From: Amycolatopsis taiwanensis DSM 45107
Lineage (GTDB): Bacteria; Actinomycetota; Actinomycetes; Mycobacteriales; Pseudonocardiaceae
Assembly (NCBI RefSeq): GCF_000519205.1
Contig: NZ_KI912600.1
Coordinates: 1-64,000, forward strand
DNA: 64,000 bases
Direction: 5' to 3'
Shown here: piece after piece, positions 36,983-45,102 of the stretch
Layout of the letters: the number at the start of each line of letters is the position of its first letter
How positions within the stretch are numbered: the stretch's first letter is position 1
The notes under the pieces: generated by a model
Told to the model about the DNA's origin: nothing
What the model saw: the letters and a program-made list of their open reading frames with translations, nothing else
Database searches by the model: none
Program-made: the position numbers and the translations under genes

Positions 36983-37533
36983 GCAGTCCCTCCCGGCCAG
37001 CCGGCGCAGGACACGACTTCGAAGCCCCGGCTGGGGAAGACCGCGTCCATGAAGAAGTCATGCATGGCCGGATCGCCGTCGGCGCACCCGTCACGCAGCA
37101 CGGTCACGTGGTAGCCGCGATCGGCCGCGTCGTAGCACGTCGCAGCCACCATCGCGCTGGTCGCGACGCCGGCGATCGCGACCGTGTCGACGCCGCGGGC
37201 GCGGAGCACAAGATCGAGATCTGTGCCGGCGAACGCGCTGGCGCGGCGTTTCAGCACGACGACGTCCTCGTCGCCGACCGGCAGATCGATCTCGGTTCCG
37301 GCCGAGCCCTCATGGAAGGCGTCCCCGGCTTCGTAGAACGTCTTCAACAGCGCGTTGTCCGGCGGCAGGTCGGCCCCGTTGCGCCGGAAGGCGAAGTGCA
37401 CGAACACGACGAGAGAACCGGCCGCGCGGGCGCGCGGCAGCAGTTCGGTGAGCGGCGGCACGATCTGCCTGGCGAACGGGTAGTTGCCCGTGATACCTCG
37501 CTGGATGTCGCCGATGATCAGTGCGGTGGTCAT
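36979..37533 (-). CDS. Isochorismatase-fold cysteine hydrolase-like protein without the catalytic Cys
   Basis: A protein of 184 residues with the isochorismatase-like fold. It has ALIIGDIQRG (Asp of the triad), VVVLKRRASAFAGTDLD (Lys), then GVATSAMVAATCYDAADRGY. In hydrolases of this fold the nucleophilic Cys follows GVxTxx; here that position is Met. The fold includes N-carbamoylsarcosine amidase, nicotinamidase and ureidoacrylate amidase, which would suit a hydantoinase operon, but the missing Cys argues for a different or lost activity. ATG 37533 overlaps the MFS stop by four bases. Confidence 0.82.
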   Translation of the reverse strand: MTTALIIGDIQRGITGNYPFARQIVPPLTELLPRARAAGSLVVFVHFAFRRNGADLPPDNALLKTFYEAGDAFHEGSAGTEIDLPVGDEDVVVLKRRASAFAGTDLDLVLRARGVDTVAIAGVATSAMVAATCYDAADRGYHVTVLRDGCADGDPAMHDFFMDAVFPSRGFEVVSCAGWPGGTA

Positions 37534-38858
37534 GAAATGCTCCCGTCCAGTCGTTCCATCCGGCGCCCCGTGGTGAGCAGGGCGGCCATTCCGGCTGCCA
37601 TGATGATCGCGATCGCCAGCAGCGCATAGGTGAAACTGCCGGTCGCGGACGCGATGGCCCCGGTGAAGTAGGGTCCGATGAACCCGCTGAGGTTGCTCAC
37701 AGAGTTGATCAGCGCGATGCCGGAGGCGGCGGCCGCGCCGGTCAGGCCGATCGCCGGGATCCGCCAGAACTGGGGCATCGCGGTAAGGATCCCGGCGACA
37801 CTCAGGCAGACCGCGACGACGAAGAGCGTGCCGCTGCTGGCGAACGTCGCGATGAGCAGCCCCACCACCCCGAGGGCCATCGGCACGACCGTGGCCGTGA
37901 CCGCTGACTGCCGGGCGGCGAAGCGAGCCCACACGAGCAGGGCGACCAACGCCACCGCGTAGGGGATCGCGGACAGCAGCACGCTGCTGACGTCGCCCGC
38001 GCCACCGATGCTGTGCGTGATGGACCTGATCATCGCCGGCAGGAAGAACTGCAGCGGATAGAGCCCGAACGCGATCGCGAACCAGGTCACGGCCATCACC
38101 CAGACCCGGCCGCTGGTCAGCGCCTGGCGCAGCCCGGTGAGCGCCCCGCGGGCGCGATGCTCGTCGGCTTCGGCGGCCAGGGTGGCCTCGATGGCGGCCT
38201 TCTCCTCGTCGTCGAGCCAGCGTGCCTTCCCCGGCCGGTCCGGCAGGAAGACGAAGATCAGGATGCTGACCACGACCGTCAGCGCACCCTCGACGAGGAA
38301 CAGCGCCCGCCAGCCCGCGATGCCGAACAGTTTCTGCCCCCACTCGAGCAGCGCGGCGGCCAGCGGGGAGCCGATGATCGAGGACACCGGGGTCATCAGG
38401 AAGAAGGCCGACAACGCCCAGGAGCGCTGGCGACGCGGGAACCACAACGTCAGGTAGAGCAGGATCCCGGCGGCCAGACCGGCTTCGGCGAAGCCGAGCA
38501 GCAGCCGCGCGACGAACAGTGTCGCCGCCGAGTTCACCGCCGCCGTGGCCGCCGTGACCAGGCCCCAGGTGATCATGATCCGGGCGATCCACTTCCGCGC
38601 GCCGAACCGCCTCAGCATCATGTTGCTCGGCACTTCGACGAGGATGTAGCCGATGAAGAACAGCCCGGCGGCGAGGCCGATCTGGCTGCTGCCGAGGTTC
38701 AGGTCGCGCGACATCGGGGCGGCGATGTAGCCGACATTGGCGCGGTCGATGTAGCTCGCCACGTAGGCGAGGCCGACCAGCGGAATGATCCGGATGCCGA
38801 CCTTTCGCCAGGTGCGGGGGCTGACAGTGCTCCGGCTGGTTGCAACGTTGGAACTCAT
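37530..38858 (-). CDS. MFS transporter, anion:cation symporter (ACS) type
   Basis: A 12-span transporter of 442 residues. The opening IIPLVGLAYVASYIDRANVGY, the LGSSQIGLAAGLFFIGYILVE stretch, and ALLEWGQKLFGIAGWRALFLVEG point to the ACS family of phthalate/tartrate/glucarate-type carriers. A hydrophilic central loop (about 205-240) separates the two six-helix halves. It would import the organic anion processed by the operon. It sits 74 bp after hyuB and overlaps the isochorismatase-fold gene by four bases. Confidence 0.9.
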   Translation of the reverse strand: MSSNVATSRSTVSPRTWRKVGIRIIPLVGLAYVASYIDRANVGYIAAPMSRDLNLGSSQIGLAAGLFFIGYILVEVPSNMMLRRFGARKWIARIMITWGLVTAATAAVNSAATLFVARLLLGFAEAGLAAGILLYLTLWFPRRQRSWALSAFFLMTPVSSIIGSPLAAALLEWGQKLFGIAGWRALFLVEGALTVVVSILIFVFLPDRPGKARWLDDEEKAAIEATLAAEADEHRARGALTGLRQALTSGRVWVMAVTWFAIAFGLYPLQFFLPAMIRSITHSIGGAGDVSSVLLSAIPYAVALVALLVWARFAARQSAVTATVVPMALGVVGLLIATFASSGTLFVVAVCLSVAGILTAMPQFWRIPAIGLTGAAAASGIALINSVSNLSGFIGPYFTGAIASATGSFTYALLAIAIIMAAGMAALLTTGRRMERLDGSIS

Positions 38859-38932
38859 GGCGAAGTCCGATCTGCCAGGAGGGAATGGGATGGTGCGGGA
38901 CCGGCACGGGTCATCCGGGCCGGCCGCTGCGG

Positions 38933-40648
38933 TCAGTGCGCCCGGCCGCGCAATCCGGCGGTGGCGCTCGCGTCGATCACGCCGTCTTCGGTGATCACGA
39001 CGCCGTAGTCCCGTTCGGCTCCCTCGTGGGTGACCTTGCCGTCGAGGACGTCTTCGAGGACCCGTTGGGGTGTGCGCTCGAAGGGGATTCCGTGCCCGCC
39101 CCCACCCGCCGTCACATGCCGGTGCCGGGTTCCCGCGGTCATCGTGAAGTGCGGTTTGGACTCCAGCACGCGTTCCCCGGGCCCGCCGGGGTCGAGCACG
39201 TTGAGCGAGGGTGTCCCGTGCGCACCGCCGGCCAGCCCGTAGGGCAGGAACTTCCGCCGGTCCGACCTGATCTGCACGCTGACCTCGGGCGCCAGAATCG
39301 TCATGTCCCGGAAGGTCGCCAGACCACCTCGCCAGCGGCCCGCTCCCCCGCTGTCGGGCAGGTACCCGTAACCGTCGATGCGGATGTGACCGGAGCGTTC
39401 CAGCTCCTCGACCGGCGTATTGGTCAGGTTCGCGCCCAGCGAGCTGATCCCGTCCACACCGTCGCGGTCGGGACGGGCACCCCACGCTCCGGCCAAGGGA
39501 TCCCACAGCACCATGGATTCCCCGTCCGGCCCGACGAGGCCGATCGCGATCCCGTCGGGTCCGCCTTCTCCGGCGGCGGGCACCCGGGTGGGGAACACCG
39601 GGGCGAGCGCCCCGAGCACCGCGTCGATGATCCGGAAGCCGACGAGCCCGCGCGCGCCGCGCGCGGCAGGTCGCTGCCCGTTGAGGATGGAGGCTTCCGG
39701 GATGACGAAACTGAACGGCCGGTAGAAGCCACTGTTGGCGGGGATGTCCGCGGCGAGGACACCCTGCAGGGCGGCATAGGCAGCGGAGCGGGTGAACGAG
39801 GCCGTCGCGTTGAGCGCGGAGTCGACCTGCGGTGAGGAGCCGGTGAAGTCGAGCTCTATCCCGGACTCGGACAGTGTGGCCTTCACGCGGATCGGGATCG
39901 GCCCGCTCCCGAGGCCGTCGTCGTCGATATGGTCGATGAACTCGTAAGTGCCGGGAACGGCCTCGGCAAGCGCTGCACGCAGCAGGGTTTCGGAGTAGTC
40001 GAGCAGCTCGTCGATGAGCGTGGCGAGTCGTTCGGCGCCGTGCCGCGCCGCGAGGGCACGCAGGCCTTCGGCCCCGGTGTGGCAGGCGGCGAGCTGGGAT
40101 TCGAGGTCACCGCGCAGCAACTCGGGTTCGCGGACGTTGCGCAGGATCAGCCGCAGGAACGTCTCGTTCATGGTGCCGGCCTCGACCAGGCGCGACGGCG
40201 GAATCTGCACCCCTTCGGCGAAGATGCTCGTCGACTGCACGGCCATCGAACCGGCCGCCCAGCCGCCGACATCGGTGTGGTTGACGACCGTGACCGCGAA
40301 GCCCAGGAGGGCTTCACCGGCGAACACCGGGGCGACCGCGAAGATGTCGGGCAGATGCATGCCGCCCAGGGATGGATCGTTCAGCAGGTAGATGTCTCCC
40401 GGCCGGATCCGGTCGCCGAACTCGTCGAGGATCGCCTCCATCGCGTCCGGAATGGACCCCAGGTGCACCGGCAGGGTGTTGGCCTGGGCGATCACCCTGC
40501 CGTGGGCGTCGCACAGGGCGGCCGAGAAGTCCATGCTGGACGCGACGAGCTGCGAGTGCGCCGTGCGCAGGATCGTGATCGCCATCTCGTCGGCAATCCC
40601 GGTGACGGCATTGCGGAAGACCTCGAAGGTCACGGCGTCGCGGATCAT
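38933..40648 (-). CDS. hyuB: Hydantoinase B/oxoprolinase beta-type subunit
   Basis: A protein of 571 residues opening with AVTFEVFRNAVTGIADEMAITILRTAHS. It then shows DFSAALCDAHGRVIAQA, LNDPSLGGMHLPDIF, HTDVGGWAAGSM and a C-terminal GGAHGTPS, all typical of HyuB proteins. HyuA and HyuB together perform ATP-dependent ring opening of hydantoins or 5-oxoproline; related pairs open lactams or act as carboxylases. ATG 40648 overlaps the hyuA stop by four bases. The exact substrate is not predictable from sequence. Confidence 0.92.
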   Translation of the reverse strand: MIRDAVTFEVFRNAVTGIADEMAITILRTAHSQLVASSMDFSAALCDAHGRVIAQANTLPVHLGSIPDAMEAILDEFGDRIRPGDIYLLNDPSLGGMHLPDIFAVAPVFAGEALLGFAVTVVNHTDVGGWAAGSMAVQSTSIFAEGVQIPPSRLVEAGTMNETFLRLILRNVREPELLRGDLESQLAACHTGAEGLRALAARHGAERLATLIDELLDYSETLLRAALAEAVPGTYEFIDHIDDDGLGSGPIPIRVKATLSESGIELDFTGSSPQVDSALNATASFTRSAAYAALQGVLAADIPANSGFYRPFSFVIPEASILNGQRPAARGARGLVGFRIIDAVLGALAPVFPTRVPAAGEGGPDGIAIGLVGPDGESMVLWDPLAGAWGARPDRDGVDGISSLGANLTNTPVEELERSGHIRIDGYGYLPDSGGAGRWRGGLATFRDMTILAPEVSVQIRSDRRKFLPYGLAGGAHGTPSLNVLDPGGPGERVLESKPHFTMTAGTRHRHVTAGGGGHGIPFERTPQRVLEDVLDGKVTHEGAERDYGVVITEDGVIDASATAGLRGRAH

Positions 40649-42723
40649 GCGGCACTCCAGGTGATGACGATGTTGTTGAACCGGTCGCGGTGTGCCCGGG
40701 CACCGGGCGGGACGAGGGTGGTGGCGTCCATGTCCTCGATGACCATCGGTCCCTCGACGGGCTCGGTGCCGAGGTCGGACCGTCCCACGACGGGCGTGGG
40801 CACGGTCTCGCCGAACCAGCATTCGCGCGTGGTCGGCTCGCGGCCCGCGGCAGCAGGAAGGCTCAGCACGTCCGCAATGGACACCGGAGTGAGTAGCCGG
40901 CCGCGTACCCGGAGGTTGACCAGTTCGACCAGTTCGTCCGTGCCGGCCCGGCCGTAGGTCCGTTTGTGCTCGGCGTGAAACCGCGCCCGCGTCTCGGCGA
41001 GCAGGTCGTCGGTGAGGTCCCCGTCGGGCACCCGGATCCGCAGTTCGAATCGCTGGCCGCGGTAGCGCATGTCGAGGAGCCGATCCACGACCGCGTCCGC
41101 CCCCAGCTCCGCACTCACCTTCGCGGACAGCCGCGCGAACTCCGCGGCGAGCGCGCTCACCACGGCGAACCCGGGCCGGTACGGGGTGAGCTCGTGGCGT
41201 TCGGTGTCGGCAACGAGCAGGCCCAGGCTGCTGAACAGGCCCGGGTACACCGGCACGATCACGGTCGAGATACCCAGCTCGCGGGCAAGCGCGGCGGCAT
41301 AGAGCGGACCCGCGCCGCCGAAGGCGACCATGGTGGCCTCCCGCGGGTCACGGCCCCGTTCGCTGGTTACCGCCTTGACCGCGGTGGTCATGCTGGAGAC
41401 CGCCACCTGGTACGCGCCACGCGCGGTACCCGGCACGTCCTCACCAAGCTGCTCGGCCACTGGTGACAGTGCCTTCGCGGCCAGGTCCGGGTGAATCGCC
41501 ACGCGGCCACCGGCGAGCGCCTGCGGGCTGAGGTATCCGAGCGTCACGTTGGCGTCGGTCAGGGTCGGCAGCTCACCGCCCTGGCCATAGCAGGCAGGAC
41601 CGGGGCGGGAACCCGCGCTGGCGGGCCCGACATGGAGTGCGCCCGCCGCGTCGACGGAAATGATGCTGCCGCCTCCGGAACCGACCTCGGCGATGTCGAT
41701 CGACGGTGCCCGCACCGGATACCCGGCGCCGGAACTGAGGCCGCGAGCACCGTTCATGCCGCCCCCGACCTCGTAGTCGGCCGAGACGAACGGCTCACCG
41801 TGTTCGATCAGGGACGCCTTCGCCGTGGTCCCGCCCATGTCGAACGCGACCACTGTGGACAAGCCGATCAGCTGAGCGAGCTTCTGCACGGCGGTGACAC
41901 CGGCCGCGGGACCGGACTCGATGATCTGCACCGGCCGTTGCGCGACCGAGGCCGCATCGAGCAGCCCCCCACTGGATTGCATGACCAGCAGCGGCGCACT
42001 CACCTTCTCGGCCCGCAACCCTGCTTCCAGACGGGTGAGGTAACCGTGCACGGCGGGACCGACATAGGCATTGACCGTCGCCGTGCTCGTTCGCTCGAAC
42101 TCGTGCGGCTGCGGGGAAACATCGACCGACGCCGTGACGTACACATCAGGCAGTTCGGCTCGCAACAGATCGGCGACCCGCCGCTCCTCATCAGGGCGGA
42201 CATAAGAGTTGAGCAGGCACACTGCCACCGCTTCGATTCCGTCCGCACGCAACCGCACGGCCAACGTACGAACCTCGTCTTCACTGGCCGGTGGGTCGAG
42301 ACGTCCGTCGGCCGTGATCCGCTGGCCGAGTTCGTATCGATTCCGCCGGCGGGCGAGGGGCTCGGGCTTTGACCACGACAGGTCGTAGAGCACCGGCCGG
42401 CGCAGTCGGCCGATTTCCAGCACGTCGCGGAAACCGCGGGTAGTGACCACCGCTGTGCGGACGCCGTTCATCGACAGGATCGCGTTGGTGGCCACGGTCG
42501 TGCCGTGCAGCATCGCGACCACGGCCTCCGGCTGGGCCCCGGCCGAGGAAAGCACGCCGGTGGTCGCCGCCACCACGCCGGCACCGTAGTCGGGCGGGGT
42601 GGACGGAACCTTCATCGGGACGACCTCTCCGGCCGGGCCCAGTGCGATGACGTCGGTGAAGGTGCCGCCGATGTCGGCGCCGACTCGCCAGCCGGCCGGT
42701 CGAGGATCGTGACTGGGGGGCAC
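40645..42723 (-). CDS. hyuA: Hydantoinase A/oxoprolinase alpha-type subunit
   Basis: A protein of 692 residues. The ASKHA-type N-terminal phosphate motif is VGADIGGTFTDVIA, the second nucleotide region is VVAFDMGGTTAKASLIE, and the adenosine segment is VAFGGAGPLYAAALARELG. It binds and hydrolyses ATP to drive ring opening together with HyuB. GTG 42723 is chosen because AAGGAG lies just upstream; the longer frame to 42942 is not supported. It is first gene of the seven-gene operon, and the GntR-type 13-base word is 51 bases upstream of the start codon. Confidence 0.92.
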   Translation of the reverse strand: MPPSHDPRPAGWRVGADIGGTFTDVIALGPAGEVVPMKVPSTPPDYGAGVVAATTGVLSSAGAQPEAVVAMLHGTTVATNAILSMNGVRTAVVTTRGFRDVLEIGRLRRPVLYDLSWSKPEPLARRRNRYELGQRITADGRLDPPASEDEVRTLAVRLRADGIEAVAVCLLNSYVRPDEERRVADLLRAELPDVYVTASVDVSPQPHEFERTSTATVNAYVGPAVHGYLTRLEAGLRAEKVSAPLLVMQSSGGLLDAASVAQRPVQIIESGPAAGVTAVQKLAQLIGLSTVVAFDMGGTTAKASLIEHGEPFVSADYEVGGGMNGARGLSSGAGYPVRAPSIDIAEVGSGGGSIISVDAAGALHVGPASAGSRPGPACYGQGGELPTLTDANVTLGYLSPQALAGGRVAIHPDLAAKALSPVAEQLGEDVPGTARGAYQVAVSSMTTAVKAVTSERGRDPREATMVAFGGAGPLYAAALARELGISTVIVPVYPGLFSSLGLLVADTERHELTPYRPGFAVVSALAAEFARLSAKVSAELGADAVVDRLLDMRYRGQRFELRIRVPDGDLTDDLLAETRARFHAEHKRTYGRAGTDELVELVNLRVRGRLLTPVSIADVLSLPAAAGREPTTRECWFGETVPTPVVGRSDLGTEPVEGPMVIEDMDATTLVPPGARAHRDRFNNIVITWSAA

Positions 42724-42773
42724 TGAGATCTCCTTCGTTCTGCGAGGGCTGGGATCACAGTAAGAGCGAGTTA

Positions 42774-42786
42774 AGATATCAGCAAC
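42774..42786. promoter_or_regulatory. GntR operator candidate in front of the hydantoinase operon
   Basis: AGATATCAGCAAC is identical to the word at 32524-32536 beside the GntR gene. Here it overlaps GCAAC-CCTAC-GTTGC-type dyad symmetry (42782-42795). It is positioned to block or activate the operon promoter. Confidence 0.6.
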
Positions 42787-42940
42787 CCTACGTTGCCGTT
42801 TTTTAATGAGCCTCGTGGCGGGGCAACGGGGTGCGACTCGGCCGGCACACTGACCGGCGCGGGACCTCCGAAGCAGGCACCGAACCCCGGCGCGTGATGG
42901 ACCGGGTCCGACGAAGATGGACCGGGCTAGCCTGGCGGGC

Positions 42941-43294
42941 ATGTTCGGTCTGGCTCAGCCGCCGTTGTTCACCCGCTTACAGGGCGCCGGCCGGATCCTG
43001 ATCGCGGGGGCCGGCGGTGGTTTCGACATCTACGCCGGGCTACCGCTCGCGCTGACCCTTCGAAACCAAGGCGTCTATCTGGGCGCATTCTCCATACCAG
43101 GCGACTCACCGGAAGCAGCGATGTACCTGGATGCCGTCGCCCACGCACAGGCGGCGACACCCCGGCGACCCGGCATCGTCAACGGACAAATCGCCGCCGC
43201 GATCCGCGGCGAAGTCGGCAACGTGCACGCCACTGCCCGGACCGGCGACAGCGAACTGTTCGTCAATCCTCTTTCTTGGCGCGCGGGACAGTAG
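42941..43294 (+). pseudogene. DUF1152-family gene with large internal deletion
   Basis: A protein of 117 residues. The N-terminus (LFTRLQGAGRILIAGAGGGFDIYAGLPLAL split over about 9-40) matches the start of DUF1152 proteins. The C-terminal part (RRPGIVNGQIAAAIRGEVGNVH, SELFVNPL) matches their end. These families are about 300 residues, so roughly 180 residues seem to be missing in frame near residue 48-52. The reading frame is intact, so a short product could be made, but loss of the core makes it non-functional in all likelihood. The family function is unknown. Confidence 0.6.
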
Positions 43295-43310
43295 GCTCCT
43301 ATCGGCGCCA
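43277..43310. terminator. Convergent hairpin, both stops in the loop
   Basis: TGGCGC (43277-43282) and GCGCCA (43305-43310) bracket the stops of the DUF1152 remnant (43292-43294) and the lipoprotein gene (43299-43301). The arms are short (6 bp), so confidence is modest. Confidence 0.35.
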
Positions 43311-43982
43311 GGTCAGGGCACGTGACGCTGCTCTTTCGTAGGGCTGCTCGGTATAGGCCAGCGACGCGATGGGATCGGACGAGACGCCGAAATACAGCTG
43401 GCATTGCTCGAAAACAGCGCCGGCTGCCGAAAAGTCCTTCGGTGCTGCGGACACGCTGTCGCATCCCGTGACATCGACCCGCGCTCCGCCGAGCAATGCT
43501 CCGGGCCACCCGCCACTGCGCGTGGTGGCCGTCAGCGTCGGCGGCAGAATGTCCGCGAAGTTCACGCCATCGAGATTCACCATTTTGGTCCGCACGAAGA
43601 AAAACGTCTTTCCTCGCAGTTTGGCCTTGTCCTCGTCCTTCAGCGGCAGGTAGTCGATATCCTCGTCGAGCGCCGGTGCACTGTCGACGGTGACCGTGAT
43701 CCCCACCAGGCCTTTGTCGTAATAGCTGTAGAACGGGACCACGGCCTGCTGACCGAATTTCAGTTTCGTGCCCGGCTTCGTCGTGCGGTCGTTCAACTCC
43801 AGCGTCGGTGTCACAGTCAGATATGGCTTTGACGGAGTAGTTGACGTCGCCGCACTCGCTACCCCGGCTGACGTTGGCGCCACGGACGGCATTCCGGCCG
43901 CTCCGTTTCCGAGGCTGCTGCAACCGGTGCTCACGATGGCTATCACAGCAAGGACACCGACGCTCTTGATCCAGTTACGCAC
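43299..43982 (-). CDS. Secreted lipoprotein of unknown function
   Basis: A protein of 227 residues. The signal peptide has a lipobox (AIVSTGCSS, Cys about residue 21), then a Ser/Thr/Ala-rich linker (about 25-55). The beta-rich domain has NDRTTKPGTKLKFGQQAVVPF-type strands and TVTVDSAPALDE. No catalytic motif was seen. It resembles actinobacterial surface lipoproteins with a DUF4352-like immunoglobulin fold, but this is a loose impression. GTG 43982 with GGAG 6 bases upstream is the start. It converges on the DUF1152 remnant. Confidence 0.75.
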   Translation of the reverse strand: MRNWIKSVGVLAVIAIVSTGCSSLGNGAAGMPSVAPTSAGVASAATSTTPSKPYLTVTPTLELNDRTTKPGTKLKFGQQAVVPFYSYYDKGLVGITVTVDSAPALDEDIDYLPLKDEDKAKLRGKTFFFVRTKMVNLDGVNFADILPPTLTATTRSGGWPGALLGGARVDVTGCDSVSAAPKDFSAAGAVFEQCQLYFGVSSDPIASLAYTEQPYERAASRALTWRR

Positions 43983-44337
43983 GTCACGCTCCGAACGATC
44001 CCGTGCACGATCCCCCGAAACCGCGGCACGCCCCACGCCGGTCCTGCGCCGGCACGCGAACAATCTTGCCCTAACGAAGCAGGAGAACGATCATTCACCC
44101 GAACGGACCAGCAGAGGATATAACAGCAAGGCCGCCTGAATCACAGACCGGGCCCGGACCCAGCGTCCGATCAATCAGTCGCGCCGCGCGGCACTCCGGG
44201 CTTTGGCGGTGACCATCCGGTTTCGACCACCGAGACGGCAACCCGCGCCACCAGCGGACCAGGAAGCGGCCGAGCCAGTCCGAAAACTGGCAGACGAGTT
44301 CGTTGAGATCCGCGAGTTGACGTTGTTCAGTGGAAGA
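43983..44337. other. 355-bp region without a recognisable gene
   Basis: No supported coding region, repeat or hairpin was found. It contains the upstream region of the lipoprotein gene and the end of the broken F420 oxidoreductase. Confidence 0.4.
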
Positions 44338-44888
44338 TCAGCAGGGCGGCCGTAGGGTGACGCATAACGACTTCAGCTTGTGAGTGTGCCCATCAACTCG
44401 GCGGTGCGTGCCTGTTCGGGCCGGGGTGCCCAGCGGCATCGCGACCAGCTCGGTGGCGCCCGCATCGAACAGGCGCCGGATTTCCCGCTCGACCGAGGTC
44501 TCGTCACCAAGGATCGCGGTGTGCTCCGGCCCGCTGACGCCTTCCCGGTCCAATGCCGCCCGGTAGCCGGCAATCTGACCCGCCAGGCCGTACCGCTCAG
44601 CGAGCACCCTCCTCGCACTGTCTTCGTCCCCCGTCACGCCGACGAAGAGACACACCACCACCCTCGGCTGCGGGCGGCCCGCGGCCGCAGCGGCTTTCGT
44701 CAGGGCCGGAACCACGTGCTCGTCCAATACGGACGGTCCGATCCAGGTGTCACCGTGCCATCAGCCAGTTCCCCGGCGACCCGTAACATCGCCGGCCCCA
44801 ACGCGCCAACCAATACGGATGGCGGCGAGGTTTCCGCGGCGTCGATGCGCCCTACCGCCGTCAGCCGCTCCCCGGCGTGGTGGCCTTC
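44338..44888 (-). pseudogene. Truncated and frameshifted F420-dependent LLM-class oxidoreductase
   Basis: Only the C-terminal part of a luciferase-like F420-dependent oxidoreductase remains. SVLVGALGPAMLRVAGELADGTVT is read in one frame (to about 44750). DEHVVPALTKAAAAAGRPQPRV and VTGDEDSARRVLAERYGLAGQ continue in another frame to 44338. A single-base deletion near 44750 explains the switch. The N-terminal half, including the flavin-binding start of the TIM barrel, is missing upstream of about 44888. It is a decayed gene. Confidence 0.65.
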
Positions 44889-45087
44889 GTGGACAAGGTC
44901 ACCATGAAGGCGACCGATTCGGCCGGTTTCCGGCAATGGGCCAACGAAATCCTGTCGGCAGCTGTGCTCGAAACCAGGTTCATCCGCCGACGTGTCCACC
45001 ACCGACTGTGCCATCAAGGACCAAACCCTGGGCGGACGCGCCGCACGAAACATTCGGGTTAGCCGGCAAGTGCTGGACCACACCCAT

Positions 45088-45102
45088 TAGAGTCGCCCCG
45101 TG
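45088..45102 (+). promoter_or_regulatory. Putative leaderless promoter of the kinase gene
   Basis: TAGAGT (45088-45093) lies six bases before the GTG start at 45100, and there is no ribosome binding site. This spacing is typical of leaderless actinobacterial mRNAs. No good -35 is seen. Confidence 0.4.

Noticed and set aside
36979-37533. Nicotinamidase (pncA) linked to pncB
   Set aside because: The fold is related, but the catalytic Cys is missing, the gene lies 8 kb from pncB and it is embedded in the hydantoinase operon.
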